NCBI GenBank assembly: GCA_025526995.1 | Contig: JAHLKG010000019.1 | Span: forward strand, 124,001 to 188,000 | Length of the DNA stretch: 64,000 bases | Origin: Powellomyces hirtus | Taxonomy: Eukaryota > Chytridiomycota > Chytridiomycetes > Spizellomycetales > Powellomycetaceae | Reading direction: 5' to 3' | In this document: one piece after another, positions 42,489 through 52,692 of the stretch | How positions within the stretch are numbered: position 1 is the first letter of the stretch | Layout: every line of letters begins with the position of its first letter | Translations under genes and position numbers: made by a program | Notes under the pieces: generated by a model | The model's database searches: none | Seen by the model: only the letters and a program-made list of their open reading frames with translations | Told to the model about the DNA's origin: nothing

Positions 42489-45400
42489 AGCCCATCGGTA
42501 GCTCTGTTTGGCCTCCATATCTACCTACCGTTCAAGATGCATGGAAACCTTTGGCCACCGGATTATGGATTGCACATGGCCGTATTGGGAACAAATTTGC
42601 CCGAATATTATTCGATAGCGGAGCGACGGGAATGTTCCTTGACAAGACTTTCGTCAAAAAACACAAATTCGAAACTAGGCCTACCAAACCACAACAAATA
42701 ACTCTGGCCGACAAAAAATCTCAAATCCTCCTAGACACCGTCGTCTCCCAACCGTTAGAACTTTGGAACATTGAATCTCCTTCGCCTTTTATGGTCGGAC
42801 AAATCCCATGGCTTGTCAGCGATCTTATATACGATGCGATCATTGGAACACCTTTCTGGAATCTCTTTACGCATGCTGAACAATACTTACACAAAAAACA
42901 ACCTATTCTCCGTTTCACTAATCATTCACAGATACCAAACGCATCGCTCTCCGTCACCATCAAATGCGAACGAACATCACGAAAATGGCAACCATTAGAC
43001 TTTCTCCCTTGGAATTGTCTCTCGCACTTTGACACTATTCCATCTACGAAACAATCTGAGTTCACCAAAGCCTCTACTCATCACAATATCCAAATGATCG
43101 AAGTTACATCTAAGCGATTCAACAAAGCCTGGCGACGAACTAAATTCGAAGACAATACTGTATGCCGACTGGCTCTCAACGAAATTTCAGAGGATCCTGA
43201 ACGGTTTAAGGGAAACCCTGAACTCTTGAAAGATTCTCTGGAAAAGTATGTTGATACTCTATTCAAGGAACCGCAAGGCTTACCACCTGATCAGGGAGAA
43301 GATAATTTCCAATTTGAACTCGTTGAAGGCGCTGAACCTGTTTGGCAACCTCTTTGTCACATGAATAAGGAAGAATTAGCCGAACTGAAAAAGCAAATTC
43401 AACTGATGCTCGAGAAAGGATGGATACAGCACTCCTCAAGCCCATGGGGAGCTAGTGTTGTTTTCGCTAAGAAGAAAGATGGAGGATTACGTATTTGCTG
43501 GGACTATCGAGGTCTCAACTCCATCACAAAGAAAGATCGAACACCTCTTCCGAACATCCGTGAAATGCGCGACCGAATTCAAGGATGCGAATACTTCAGT
43601 CTCATTGATATTAAGGAAGCCTATCATTGCTTGCTCATCCGAAAGCAAGATCGGGAAAAGACCGCTATACGTACAAGATTTGGTCATTTTGAATACCTCG
43701 TCATGCCTTTCGGCTTAACCAACGCTCCTGCTGCTTTCCAACGATTAATGAACAAAATTTTTCACAAAGACTACGTCATTTTGAATACCTTGTCATGTCT
43801 TTCGGCTTAACCAACGCTCCTGCTGCTTTCCAACGATTAATGAACAAAATTTTTCACAAAGACTACGACGACTTCGTTAACTCATACCTCGACGATATCC
43901 TCATTTTCTCAAAGACACTCAAAGAACATCAGAAACATGTCGATCTAGTCCTCAAGAAGCTTGAAGAACATCAACTTTATGTCAAACCTTCCAAATGCGT
44001 CTGGGCCGTGCCCGAAGTCGAATGGTGTGGACACGTCTTGGGCCGAAATGGAATTTGCATTGCCCCGTCGAAGATCCTAGTGATCAAGGACTGGCCTAGA
44101 CCCACATCTACAAAAGGAGTTCAATCATTCCTTGGTCGCGCCAACTACTTCCTTGATTTTGTCAAAGATTATTTGAACATTGCTCTTCCATTATCCAGTA
44201 TTCAATTGGCGAAAGTTAAGTTCCAATGGGAAGCCGATCAAGAGCAAGCCTTCCAGAAACTGAAGGAAGCACTTATCAATGCGCCAGCTTTAGCAACAAT
44301 CGACGAAAGTAAACCTATCTACGTCTACACAGATTCGTCTGGCTACGCCATTGCGGGATGGATCGGACAACCATATGATGACGAGACTATACCAACCAAT
44401 CTTCCTCGTCTCGTCGGCGAATGGAAACAATTACCTCGCCTCCGACCTGTCGTTTTCTACTCTCGCAAGATGAAAGGCGCTGAGACTCGGTATCCGACAC
44501 ATGAACAAGAACTACTCGCATTAGTCAAGATGCTTGTAGCCAATAGCCCATACCTGGTTGGACGACCGTTTCGGTGCTTCAGCGATCACAAAGGCTTAGA
44601 ATTTATCCAAACCCAACCTCATCTTAGCCGAAGACAAGCTCGATGGGTCAAAATTCTACAAGAATACGATTTTACGATTCAGTACATTCCAGGGAGGTGG
44701 AATCATATTGCGGACATTCTTTCTCGAAGTGCTATTTACGCTCCACGTTGTGTCGAATGTCAAAGACGTATCGATATGCAGACTCAAATCAACAACATGA
44801 TAGATGGCATTCCTGCTATAGTCGGTACAACGATAGATCTTAGCACGACGCCAACATATTCTACCAAAGAATGGAAACAAGCTCTAGCTACAGACCCCTA
44901 TTCTGAATACCTTGTAGAGATCTGTCGGAAACCTGATCACGCAAAGACTGCAAGAGAACGACGATATACTTTCCAAGATGGAATCGCTCTACATGAAGGA
45001 CACCTTTACGTACCTGAAAGCCTACGCCCAAAAGTCTTATGACAATTTCACAATGATTTAGCTACTGGAGGTCATTTTGGCGTTAAGAAAACACTCGCCC
45101 AAATTCTCGTCGATTATTATTGGCCTAACGTTAGACAAGACGTCATGAAGTATGTCGGAACATGCAAATCCTGCCGACAATTCAAACCTGGTCATCGCCG
45201 TTACGGATTTCTACGACCACTTCCTGTTCCATTGGGAAGATGGCATACTATTGGATTTGATATCTTCTACATTGGAGACGAAGCATGTCTCGCTTGCATC
45301 GATTATCTATCAGGACGTGCTATTCTTTCAGCTGTCGACAAAAACATTGGCGGTAAAGAACTTGCTGCCGTTTTTCTGGATCGAGTATGGAAATACGTTG

Positions 45401-46344
45401 GGACTCCAAAAGTCTTCGTTACGGACCGCGAACCTCGAGCACTTTCAGATTTTTTCCTTGCTTTCGACATATTACTCGGCGTTAAGCATGAATTCGCCAC
45501 AGCTCGACATCAACAAACGGATGCAAAAGTCGAACGAGCTATTCAAACATTGAAGAGAATTTTCAAACAGTATCTCAACTACGATAGAAGCAACTGGAAG
45601 AAACTACTTCCGCTTGTCGAGTTCGCCTTCAACACTGCCCCTAGAAGCGAATATGAAGGCCAGACACCATTTGAAGTAGATCTTGGTCGTACAATCATCT
45701 TACCTGGATGGAATCCACTCCTAGAAGGACAAGAACTTCGTTTACGCGGAGTCGACAAGGTCGAGCTCGAAAGATACCATAAGGGACAAGAAGAGATAGC
45801 CCGAATCGTACGCGAAAATCTACGTCGAGCACAAGATGAATACGCTCGACAACATGACAAAGGCCGCACTCCTATCGCTTACAATATCGGAGATCTCGTC
45901 GACCTCAATCGCAAGGGTATAGACCTCGAGGTTGACATAAGAAGAGGCCCTCAATTCTCTACTATATGGATCGGACCCTACAAAGTCATCGCCAAAGGTG
46001 ATCATCCTGACACCTACGAACTTGATCTTTCGCCTTCAAAGATTAGTGGCATTTGGCCTGTCTTTCACGTTGATATCCTACGTCCTCACGCAATAGACCA
46101 ATATCCACAACGTGAAATCCAACAACCACCCGAACCAGTTGAAGTTCGTGGAGAACAAGAATGGGTTGTCGAAGACATTCTCGATGAACGTCATCATAAG
46201 CAAAACCTCCTGGTCAAATGGACAGGATGGGCCGACCCTACATGGGAACCTGAGTCTGAACTCCGAGAAACATCTGCCTACAAACGATGGCGCAGAGCAC
46301 ACCCAAACTCTTTGGCGATACAGCCAACTAGTAGAAAAAGGTAA
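42482..46344 (+). pseudogene. pol: Gypsy-1 pol: PR-RT-RNaseH-IN-chromodomain (broken)
   Basis: The frame opens inside the end of gag (-1 frame). Protease shows LFDSGATGMF. RT has WDYRGLNSITKKD, YFSLIDIKEAYH and, after the duplication, YLDDILIFSKT with the catalytic Asp pair. RNase H includes YVYTDSSGYAIAGW. Integrase has an H-H-C-C finger region ending CKSC, then the catalytic residues in FDIFYIG, VTDREPR and KVERAIQ. A C-terminal chromodomain (WVVEDILDERHHK, LLVKWTGWADPTWEP) lies at about 46159-46300. A 92-bp duplication shifts the frame in RT, and TGA at 45040-45042 replaces the CGA seen in Gypsy-2 between RNase H and the integrase finger. The two lesions make this copy non-autonomous. Confidence 0.9.
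43683..43866 (+). repeat. 92-bp tandem duplication inside RT
   Basis: 43683-43774 is repeated immediately as 43775-43866, with two C-to-T differences. It encodes the F-G-L-T-N-A-P-A-A-F-Q segment just before the Y-L-D-D box. As 92 is not a multiple of three, it shifts the frame and separates the two RT halves. Confidence 0.93.
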
Positions 46345-46648
46345 AATCCTTATCACTACTCAACCATGACGGAACGGCTTCGCCTCGTCTCTCCTTACAT
46401 CATGCGCAGCGACCCAAGAACCGACCTACAAATACAATCACACGCGCGGCGACGCAAAAACCGACCTATATGCACACATGCATACACACAAACACTTCGA
46501 CGAGGGACGCCTCTGTCGCATACACAAACATTGCGCACCAACGCAAGAACTGAGCACTGCGTCAACAGTCTAAAATGAACATGAGCTCTCCCTTTCTATT
46601 CATCCCCTTCACATTCATCTACGATACTTCCTCAGGGTCTGAGGGAGG
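46345..46648 (+). other. Gypsy-1 3' untranslated region and polypurine tract
   Basis: 304 bp between the pol stop and the 3' LTR. The purine tract TGAGGGAGG at 46640-46648 directly abuts the LTR, as required for plus-strand priming. The same region is present in Gypsy-2. Confidence 0.6.
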
Positions 46649-46925
46649 TGTCAGGGAAACCTCATATTCTTATATTTTTCCGTGATTTTCTGATTACGTT
46701 ATGCGCGATCCTTTGTTCGGGCTGGCCACCCGTTCATCGGTGATACACATGACTCCTGACTCATAGGCAATAAAGCGCCTCGCGGATAAATTACTTTGCG
46801 CCACCCTGACACGCATTATATAAAGCTGTCAGCCGCTGGTTGCCCTTCTCCGCTCGTCACCTTACAACAACGATAATACACACTATTTATTACTACCAAC
46901 TATCAAAGCTTCCTTTGACGTTACA
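46649..46925 (+). repeat. Gypsy-1 3' LTR
   Basis: 277 bp, the same length as the 5' LTR; TATA at 46817-46825. It ends directly against Copia-A1 coding sequence. Confidence 0.92.
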
Positions 46926-48316
46926 ACGGCATCAACTACAATGAAACCTACGCTCCGGTTGCCAAGATAGCCACCCAACGCGTCCTCCTCGCTCTCGCCG
47001 CCAGTCTAGGCTTGAAATGCCATCAAATGGATCTAGTAACCGCATTCCTGAATGGGATTGTTACCGAGACCATCCTCATCTATGCCCCTGAAGGCTCTGG
47101 CTTTCCGCCTGGGACCATCCTTTGACTCCGAAAGGCCCTTTACGGCCTGAAACAAGCCCCGCGCGAATGGTACTCCCTACTTCACAAAGAACTGACTTCT
47201 TTGGGATTCAAGCGCCTGGCAAATGACAATGCCGTCTACATCAGAACTCTACCTGAAAGTGACTCATCGCAGTACATCTCCGTCTACGTCGACGATCTCC
47301 TCATTTTCGCAAAGACCAAATCGGAAATCTCGTCAATCAAGACATCCCTGCACAATGAGTTCAACATGACAGACCTAGGCGAAGTCAACCACTACCTAGG
47401 AATGAGAGTTCGACGCGATTACTCAAGGCACGTCATCTACCTTGATCAAGAGTCATATGTAAATGACATCCTCGAGCGCTTTGGTATGCAAGATTGCAAG
47501 CCCGTCAACACTCCGATGGACCAGACCAAGCTCGAACCCTACGAAGTCAAAAATACAAAGACTTCACCTAACCTGCAAGAAGGATAATATTGCGAAATCG
47601 TTGGTTCTCTCATGTACCTGATGATATGCACCCGTCCTGACATCGCTGTCGCAGGCAGTATGCTTTCTCGCTTCGCAAGCAACCCTTCACCTCAACATCT
47701 GCAAGCTGCAAAGCGCGTTCTTCGCTACCTACGGGGAACATCAGATTACAGCCTCTGCATTGGCGGAAATAACGTCACCCTTCACGGCTACAGCGATGCC
47801 GATTGGGGAAACAACATCATTGATCGACGGTCAATCACTGGCTATCTTTTCTACATTGGAAATGCGGGCCCCATTACTTGGGCTTCGAAGCGCCAACCCA
47901 CCGTTGCTCTCTCATCTACCGAAGCTGAATACATGGCACTTTCCTTTGCCACTCAAGAGACAATTTGGCTTCGCTCACTTCTGCAAGAACTCCAAATTCC
48001 CGAATATCTCGATGAAAATGCTCGACCTACAACGATCTACGAAGACAATCAGTCATGCATCTCGTTGGCAATGAATCCCGTGCATCACGCCCGTACCAAG
48101 CATATCGACATTCGACATCACTTCATTCGTGATCACATCGACAAGGAGATTCACCTGGGGTACTTACCCACCGCTGAAATGGTAGCCGACTCACTTACGA
48201 AGCCTTTACCGGCCCCGGCTTTCAAATACCATCGCGAAAGTATGTGCATCAAGCACTACGACAACACCATCACGCCAATGACGAAAGTGTCCATGACGGA
48301 GCTCCCGAATGAGTAA
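46926..48316 (+). pseudogene. pol: Copia-A1 RT-RNase H fragment
   Basis: RT contains VTAFLNGIV, KALYGLKQAP and the catalytic box YVDDLLIFAK. The RNase H domain has GYSDADWGNN, ALSSTEAEYMAL and a TKHIDIRHHF block. The 5' two thirds of the polyprotein are missing. Two stops interrupt it, TGA at 47123-47125 and TAA at 47585-47587; both are also present in Copia-A2. Confidence 0.88.
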
Positions 48317-48353
48317 AATCCCATCATCGTGGATCGATTGCTCGGACAGGGGG

Positions 48354-48542
48354 TGTATTCAAATGTTGAGACTTGTGTACTCAACGTTTGGTCCTTACAT
48401 TAGATCCTTACTCGGATTCTCCGACTAGAACGCGTGACCACCATACCGGTAACGCTCAGAGCTGAATTGGATCACGTGTGATCACGTGATTGGAGAAAAA
48501 GTAGATTAGAACGCTCAAAGCGAGACATTACCGATAAGACTT
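48354..48542 (+). repeat. Copia-A middle LTR, left part
   Basis: It starts TGTATTCAAATGTTGAG after the purine tract and matches 59371-59545. The Copia-B insertion splits it; the right part is at 54703-54883, and the two sum to about 365 bp versus 368 bp for the intact LTR. Confidence 0.88.
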
Positions 48543-48781
48543 TGTTGGTCTGAGAGTATCTGAGTAGATGATTGAGGAAGCTTTAGGGTAGTTGACTGAG
48601 CAGAACAACGAAGTAACTTAATCCCGCTCTACTGGAGAAAAAGAGAAAAGTCCCACCATTGTATTAAGTATGGAAGGAAAACTACTTATATTGGAGTTGA
48701 TCACGTGGGTTCACGTGATCGCGTGATACGCCCTGCAATGGCGCAGTTGTGACTCAATGACAGAGTCTGTACGTGCTAACA
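48543..48781 (-). repeat. Copia-B 3' LTR
   Basis: 239 bp, about seven differences by eye from the other LTR. It contains several GTGATCACGTGA-like palindromic words, also found in Copia-A LTRs. Confidence 0.92.
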
Positions 48782-48895
48782 CCCCCACTCAGACCTGTCA
48801 GTCTGGCAGTGAGAGAGTTGCTCTATCTACTTTACTACACAGCTCCGCGCACACCCCCAAACACCCCCATTTATTACACTTTGAGAATACGAGGA

Positions 48896-49585
48896 ATGGC
48901 AAGGGTACGTCTATGAGATCCGCGCAAATGAGGCGTAAGCTCTAACTATGTGCCGGTGTAGTTGTCAGGTTCGGGCAAAGCGATGCAGACGGCGAGAAAG
49001 ACGGGACCGCCGGTAACCGCTCCTGCGATGACCACAGCTCCTGCTGTGCCGTCGTCAGTGGTGCCCTCTGCGCCACAGGGAGGCGCACCCGCTGCGGAGT
49101 TGTCCCGAGCGGAGATTCGAACGATGTCGGCGGCGCATGCCCGACAGTTCCACCGCAAGGATCGTCAAGGGGTCCTTGAACGTCACATTGAGCAGGCGAA
49201 AGACCGGGTGAAAGACCGGGCGAGGTCTGGTACGCCTCTGGGTCGCGCACGGGCGAGCGGGATGCTTGATGGACTGAGGTCCATACTAGAGGACCGGCGG
49301 AGCCGGAAGCTGGTGGTTGGGAAGGGCAAGGGTACAGCCCAGGCGAAGAAGAAGACTGCAGACAAGAAGTCTGCAGCGGAGGTGAAGAGGATGTGGGACA
49401 TCCTGGAGCGGGAAGCTCCGTATAATGATGAGGAAGAGGAGGAGGAGGAGGGGGCAGCCGAGGAGTTGGAGGGATCACCGATCTCTCCAAGCCGACGCTC
49501 ACCCTCAAGCGATGAGGATGAGGGAGGAGGGGCAGGCCCATCCTCCTTGGGGGGCATTGCTTTGGGTTCCGCAATTGCGGTGTAG
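48896..49585 (+). CDS. Spliced antisense gene inside Copia-B (unknown protein)
   Basis: Exon 1 is 48896-48904 (M-A-R). A 57-nt intron 48905-48961 has donor GTACGT, branch point CTAAC and acceptor TGTAG. Exon 2 is 48962-49585. The joined frame is about 210 residues with no stop. The N-terminus is Ala/Pro/Thr-rich. The middle is highly charged and helical (HARQFHRKDRQGVLERHIEQ, AEVKRMWDILEREAPYND), followed by a Glu run and a Ser/Gly-rich end. No known domain was recognised. It lies between the RNase H end of Copia-B and its 3' LTR, on the opposite strand, overlapping the tail of pol. The minus-strand frame here is Pro/Ser-rich and looks like its shadow. It could be a captured host gene, an accessory antisense ORF of the element, or a chance frame. 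Transcription would start in or beside the LTR (115 bp away). Confidence 0.55.
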
Positions 49586-49589
49586 ATGC

Positions 49590-51540
49590 CAAGGTAAGCC
49601 AGTGTTGTGAGTAATTCTCCTGACATTCAGCGAGTAACACTTGGGCTCGGTGTGCTTCCGTAGACGCGCCCTCGTTGCGTATTCTCTCATCAAATATATG
49701 AGTCCCGTTCGTAATCCTCAGGACAGTGTCCTTATGTTTCACAGTGGGAAAAGGCTTCGTAAAGATGTCCGCCAGTTGATCGTCCGTATTGGTGTCGATG
49801 ATTTCGATAATTTGCTTCGCGAACGAATTGCGTATAGCGTGGTACCAAACGTCGATGTGTTTGGTGCGTTGGTTGATAGCCTTAGACTGAATCAAGGCTC
49901 CGGCGCTCTGATTATTGACGTGTAGAGGGACCGGTCGAGATTTGTAATCCGGTTGAGGTCCCAAAACTTCCGCCAAGAGTTGGCGTAGCCATTTGGCTTC
50001 GTTGTGGCCGGTACTTGCAGCTATATACTCCGCTTCGGTCGTACTTTGGGCGGTGCACTTCTGCTTGCTGCTTTTCCACAGAACAGGAAACCCATTGTAA
50101 AGGGCCAAAATGCCTGTAGTGGACGTCCGGTGGGTGAGTTCTCCTGCATAATCCGCATCCGTGAATACGCGTAGGCCACGCGGATCATTTCGTTCGGATG
50201 TAAACTTGAGGGCATAATCGCGGGTACCCTTCAAATATCGGAAAATGCGCTTAACATTGTTCCAGTCGGAGTTGGTAGGTGCGGCAACACGGCGCGCAAT
50301 GTAACCGACTGCAGTGGCGATATCCCATCGCCATGTGATAGAGGCCCAAGTGAGGACCCCCACTGCTTCCTGATACATTTTCAGATTCGTGAATGGTGTC
50401 GAATCCTCCGGTTGTTGGTTACGCGCTGACACGGTGTACGGAGTGGAGACAGGATGGCAGTCGCTCATGCCAAATTGTGCAAGAGCGTCGTCGATGTACT
50501 TGACATTTGAGATTTCGAGGGTACGAACAGGAGAGTCGAAGTCATATTTGTAGACGAGACCAAGGTGACTGGTTACGCGACCTTGTTCCGTAAACTTGAA
50601 CTTGGAGTGTAGCTCCGTTTTGCTCTTCACCAGAATCTCCAAATCCTTCGCTGCAATCAGCAGGTCGTCGACGAAGACGAGAATAAGGACCAAATTGTCG
50701 TTCGACGGAGGTGTACGGTCATCTGTCGCATACTTGAAAAAGATACACGGGCATACAGAAACCGCTTCGTAGCCGAGCTTCAACAGTGCAGTCTTCAAGG
50801 TCTCATACCAAAGAAGAGGTGATTGTTTCAGGCCGTAGAGAGCTTTCAGTAGCTTCAGGACCCAATTGCCTTTGGGGTGATCCGGATCTTCGAATCCCTC
50901 AAACTGCTCGATATAGATATCCTTATCAATATCGCTGTTAAGGAAGGCGGTGACGGCGTCCATACTGTGGATGTCCAGCCCGTGCTGGACACAATACGCC
51001 AAGAAGAGGCGTAGCGCTGTGAATGGTAGCGTAGGTGAGTATGTATCACCAAAGTCGCGACCGGGTTGTTGAGAGAAGCCTTGAGCCACTGCTCTGGCTT
51101 TGAACTTGTTAAAGGTGCCATCGGGATTGACCTTTGTTCAAAAGACCCATGTTGTGCCGATCACGCGCTTGTTACGTGGACGCTTGGTGAGTTCCCATGT
51201 ACCATTGTCGACCAGGGATTGGTACTCGATGCGTGCAGCCTTGAGAAATTCCTCCTTCTGAGGGGTTTTCATCGCTTGCTTCCATGTCATGGTGTTTTCA
51301 TTGATCATTGCTTGAGTCCGCGCGCGGGCGGCGTATGCAGCGATGGGGTCATTTCGTCGTGTGCTGACATTGTAGGCGGCTACTCAATTCTCCCAGTCAT
51401 CCAATGCGATAGTATCGAGTAGTGAAAGTCAGGACTCCCACGTAGGTTCTTGATATCCCTCCCACTTCACCAAGTACTCTTTTGTGTGCACCTTACTGCG
51501 GCGCTCGTCGATAATCGCCTCCACGGTGTATTTGACGTCA
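49590..51540 (-). pseudogene. pol: Copia-B chromodomain, RT and RNase H (interrupted)
   Basis: On the minus strand, a chromodomain at 51530-51432 (YTVEAIIDERR, YLVKWEGYQEPTWES) is followed by a spacer, then RT from W-K-Q-A-M. RT has AFLNSDIDKDIYIEQ, LKALYGLKQSP and the catalytic box FVDDLLIAAK. RNase H shows FTDADYAGE, QSTTEAEYIAAS, TKHIDVWYH and ADIFTKPFP. Stops lie at 51431-51429, 51386-51384 and 51140-51138 (all TGA). The RT-RNase H part itself is open to beyond 49590, where it meets the antisense gene; the exact natural stop of pol is unclear. Confidence 0.85.
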
Positions 51541-52692
51541 TCCTCCTGACTCTCCTCGTCTAGGATCAAGATGTGCTGGATCCTGCTGATATTTGGGTTC
51601 GAGTCCCAAGTCTTCTTTGAAGATCACGTCTCGTGACACTTTGACCTTGTCAGTGATAGGATCCCAAACCAGATACCCCTTGGTACCTGAGGGTTGAGCA
51701 TAGCCAACCAAGTAAGCCTTCTTCGCTCGATTCCCCATTTTATCGCGTCCTTTGCTTGTTAGAACGGAATACGCCACGCAACCGATACGCCGAAGGTGGG
51801 CGACATCAGGACGTCGGCCAAATAAGATCTCATGCGGCGTCTTCTTGTTGATGCGGTTGTACGTAAGGGAATAGATGTATCCAGCCGCTACCAGTAGAGC
51901 AGGCCAGAATCTTCGAGGTAGTTTCGTATCCGCAAAGGTGGCGTGGACCCTGTCCAGCGCCGTGCGATGCCATCGTTCGGCAATCCCGTTTTGCTGACTC
52001 GAATAGGCCGCGGACTTTTGATGAGTGATACCATTTTGCAATAGGTACTCTAGAACCTCGCCAAAGTATTCGGTGCCTCGATCCGTACGTAGGATCTTGA
52101 TTTGTGGGTCAGTCTGTTTCTCAATCCAAGCCTTGTAGATGAGAAACTTGTCGAGTATGACTGCTGAGTCCTTTGAAGGAATAGGGAAAACAGTCACGTA
52201 TCTGGATGTGTGTTCAATGAACTCCAGCGAATAGCGTGATCCTTCGTAACCAGGGATGCGAAATGGTCCTTGTAGGTCTGAATGAATCAGCTCACAGATC
52301 TCCCTGGTTTCAACGTTACCAGGGGAGAATGGAAGACGAGCGGCTTTTCCTAACACGCAGGCTTCACAATCTTTGAAGTCGCTTAGATCCCCCACTACGG
52401 ACCAACCGTCCGTAACCGATGCCATCTTCTCCAGGACGTGTTTGCCAACGTGTCCAAGACGAGCATGAGCGAGTGTAGGAGAGACTTCGACATTGCATGC
52501 TTCTGAGTCTGAGCACAGACTTTCAGACAGCAGCGTACCTTGCGGGTAATACGCGTTGTTGCAGCGTACGCCTTTGGCAATTTCTTTGCTGTCTCGCGTG
52601 AAAATGACGTCTCCATTTGACTTGAAGAGCACGTCAACGCCTTGATCGTTGCATTTTGCTACCGATACGAGATCTCGTCGTAGTCCTGGCAC
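51538..52692 (-). pseudogene. pol: Copia-B integrase
   Basis: A frame of about 384 residues. It starts in a different frame from gag-protease, with VPGLRRDLVSVAKC as its first recognisable block. The integrase H-H-C-C finger is visible (HARLGHVG, then CEACVLGKAARLP). The catalytic core follows: IHSDLQGPF, LRTDRGTEYFGE and NGIAERWHRTAL, so D-D-E is complete. The C-terminal GKGR-type zone VAYSVLTSKGRDKMG and the strand VSRDVIFKED follow. The frame ends in GESGG at 51538, and the downstream chromodomain is in another frame, implying an indel near 51560. A second indel near 52694 separates it from protease. Confidence 0.87.

Larger units (their letters stand above)
40789..46925 (+). mobile_element. 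Gypsy-1: Ty3/gypsy chromovirus, complete length but inactive
   Basis: Both LTRs are 277 bp (40789-41065 and 46649-46925), start TG and end CA. By eye they differ at about nine positions, all transitions. A primer-binding site follows the 5' LTR, and a purine tract (TGAGGGAGG, 46640-46648) precedes the 3' LTR. Domain order is gag with a CCHC knuckle, protease, RT, RNase H, integrase, chromodomain. Coding is broken by a frameshift near 41321, a 92-bp tandem duplication at 43683-43866 and a TGA at 45040. The flanks do not match (GCGAG before, ACGGC after), so no target-site duplication is seen. The right flank is Copia-A sequence and the left flank is not. Confidence 0.92.
46926..48542 (+). mobile_element. 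Copia-A1: 5'-truncated copy with half of its 3' LTR
   Basis: It begins abruptly at the Gypsy-1 LTR in the middle of RT (N-Y-N-E-T-Y-A-P-V-A-K-I) and continues through RNase H to a stop at 48316. A purine tract (GGACAGGGGG) follows, then the first 189 bp of an LTR from 48354. That LTR is interrupted at 48542 by Copia-B and resumes at 54703. The coding part is nearly identical to Copia-A2 at 57955-59333. Confidence 0.88.

Noticed and set aside
48942..49590. Continuation of Copia-B pol as a Pro/Ser-rich tail
   Set aside because: The minus-strand frame stays open, but its Pro/Ser/Leu composition is what the complement of the charged antisense frame would give, and it has no known domain. Treated as a shadow.
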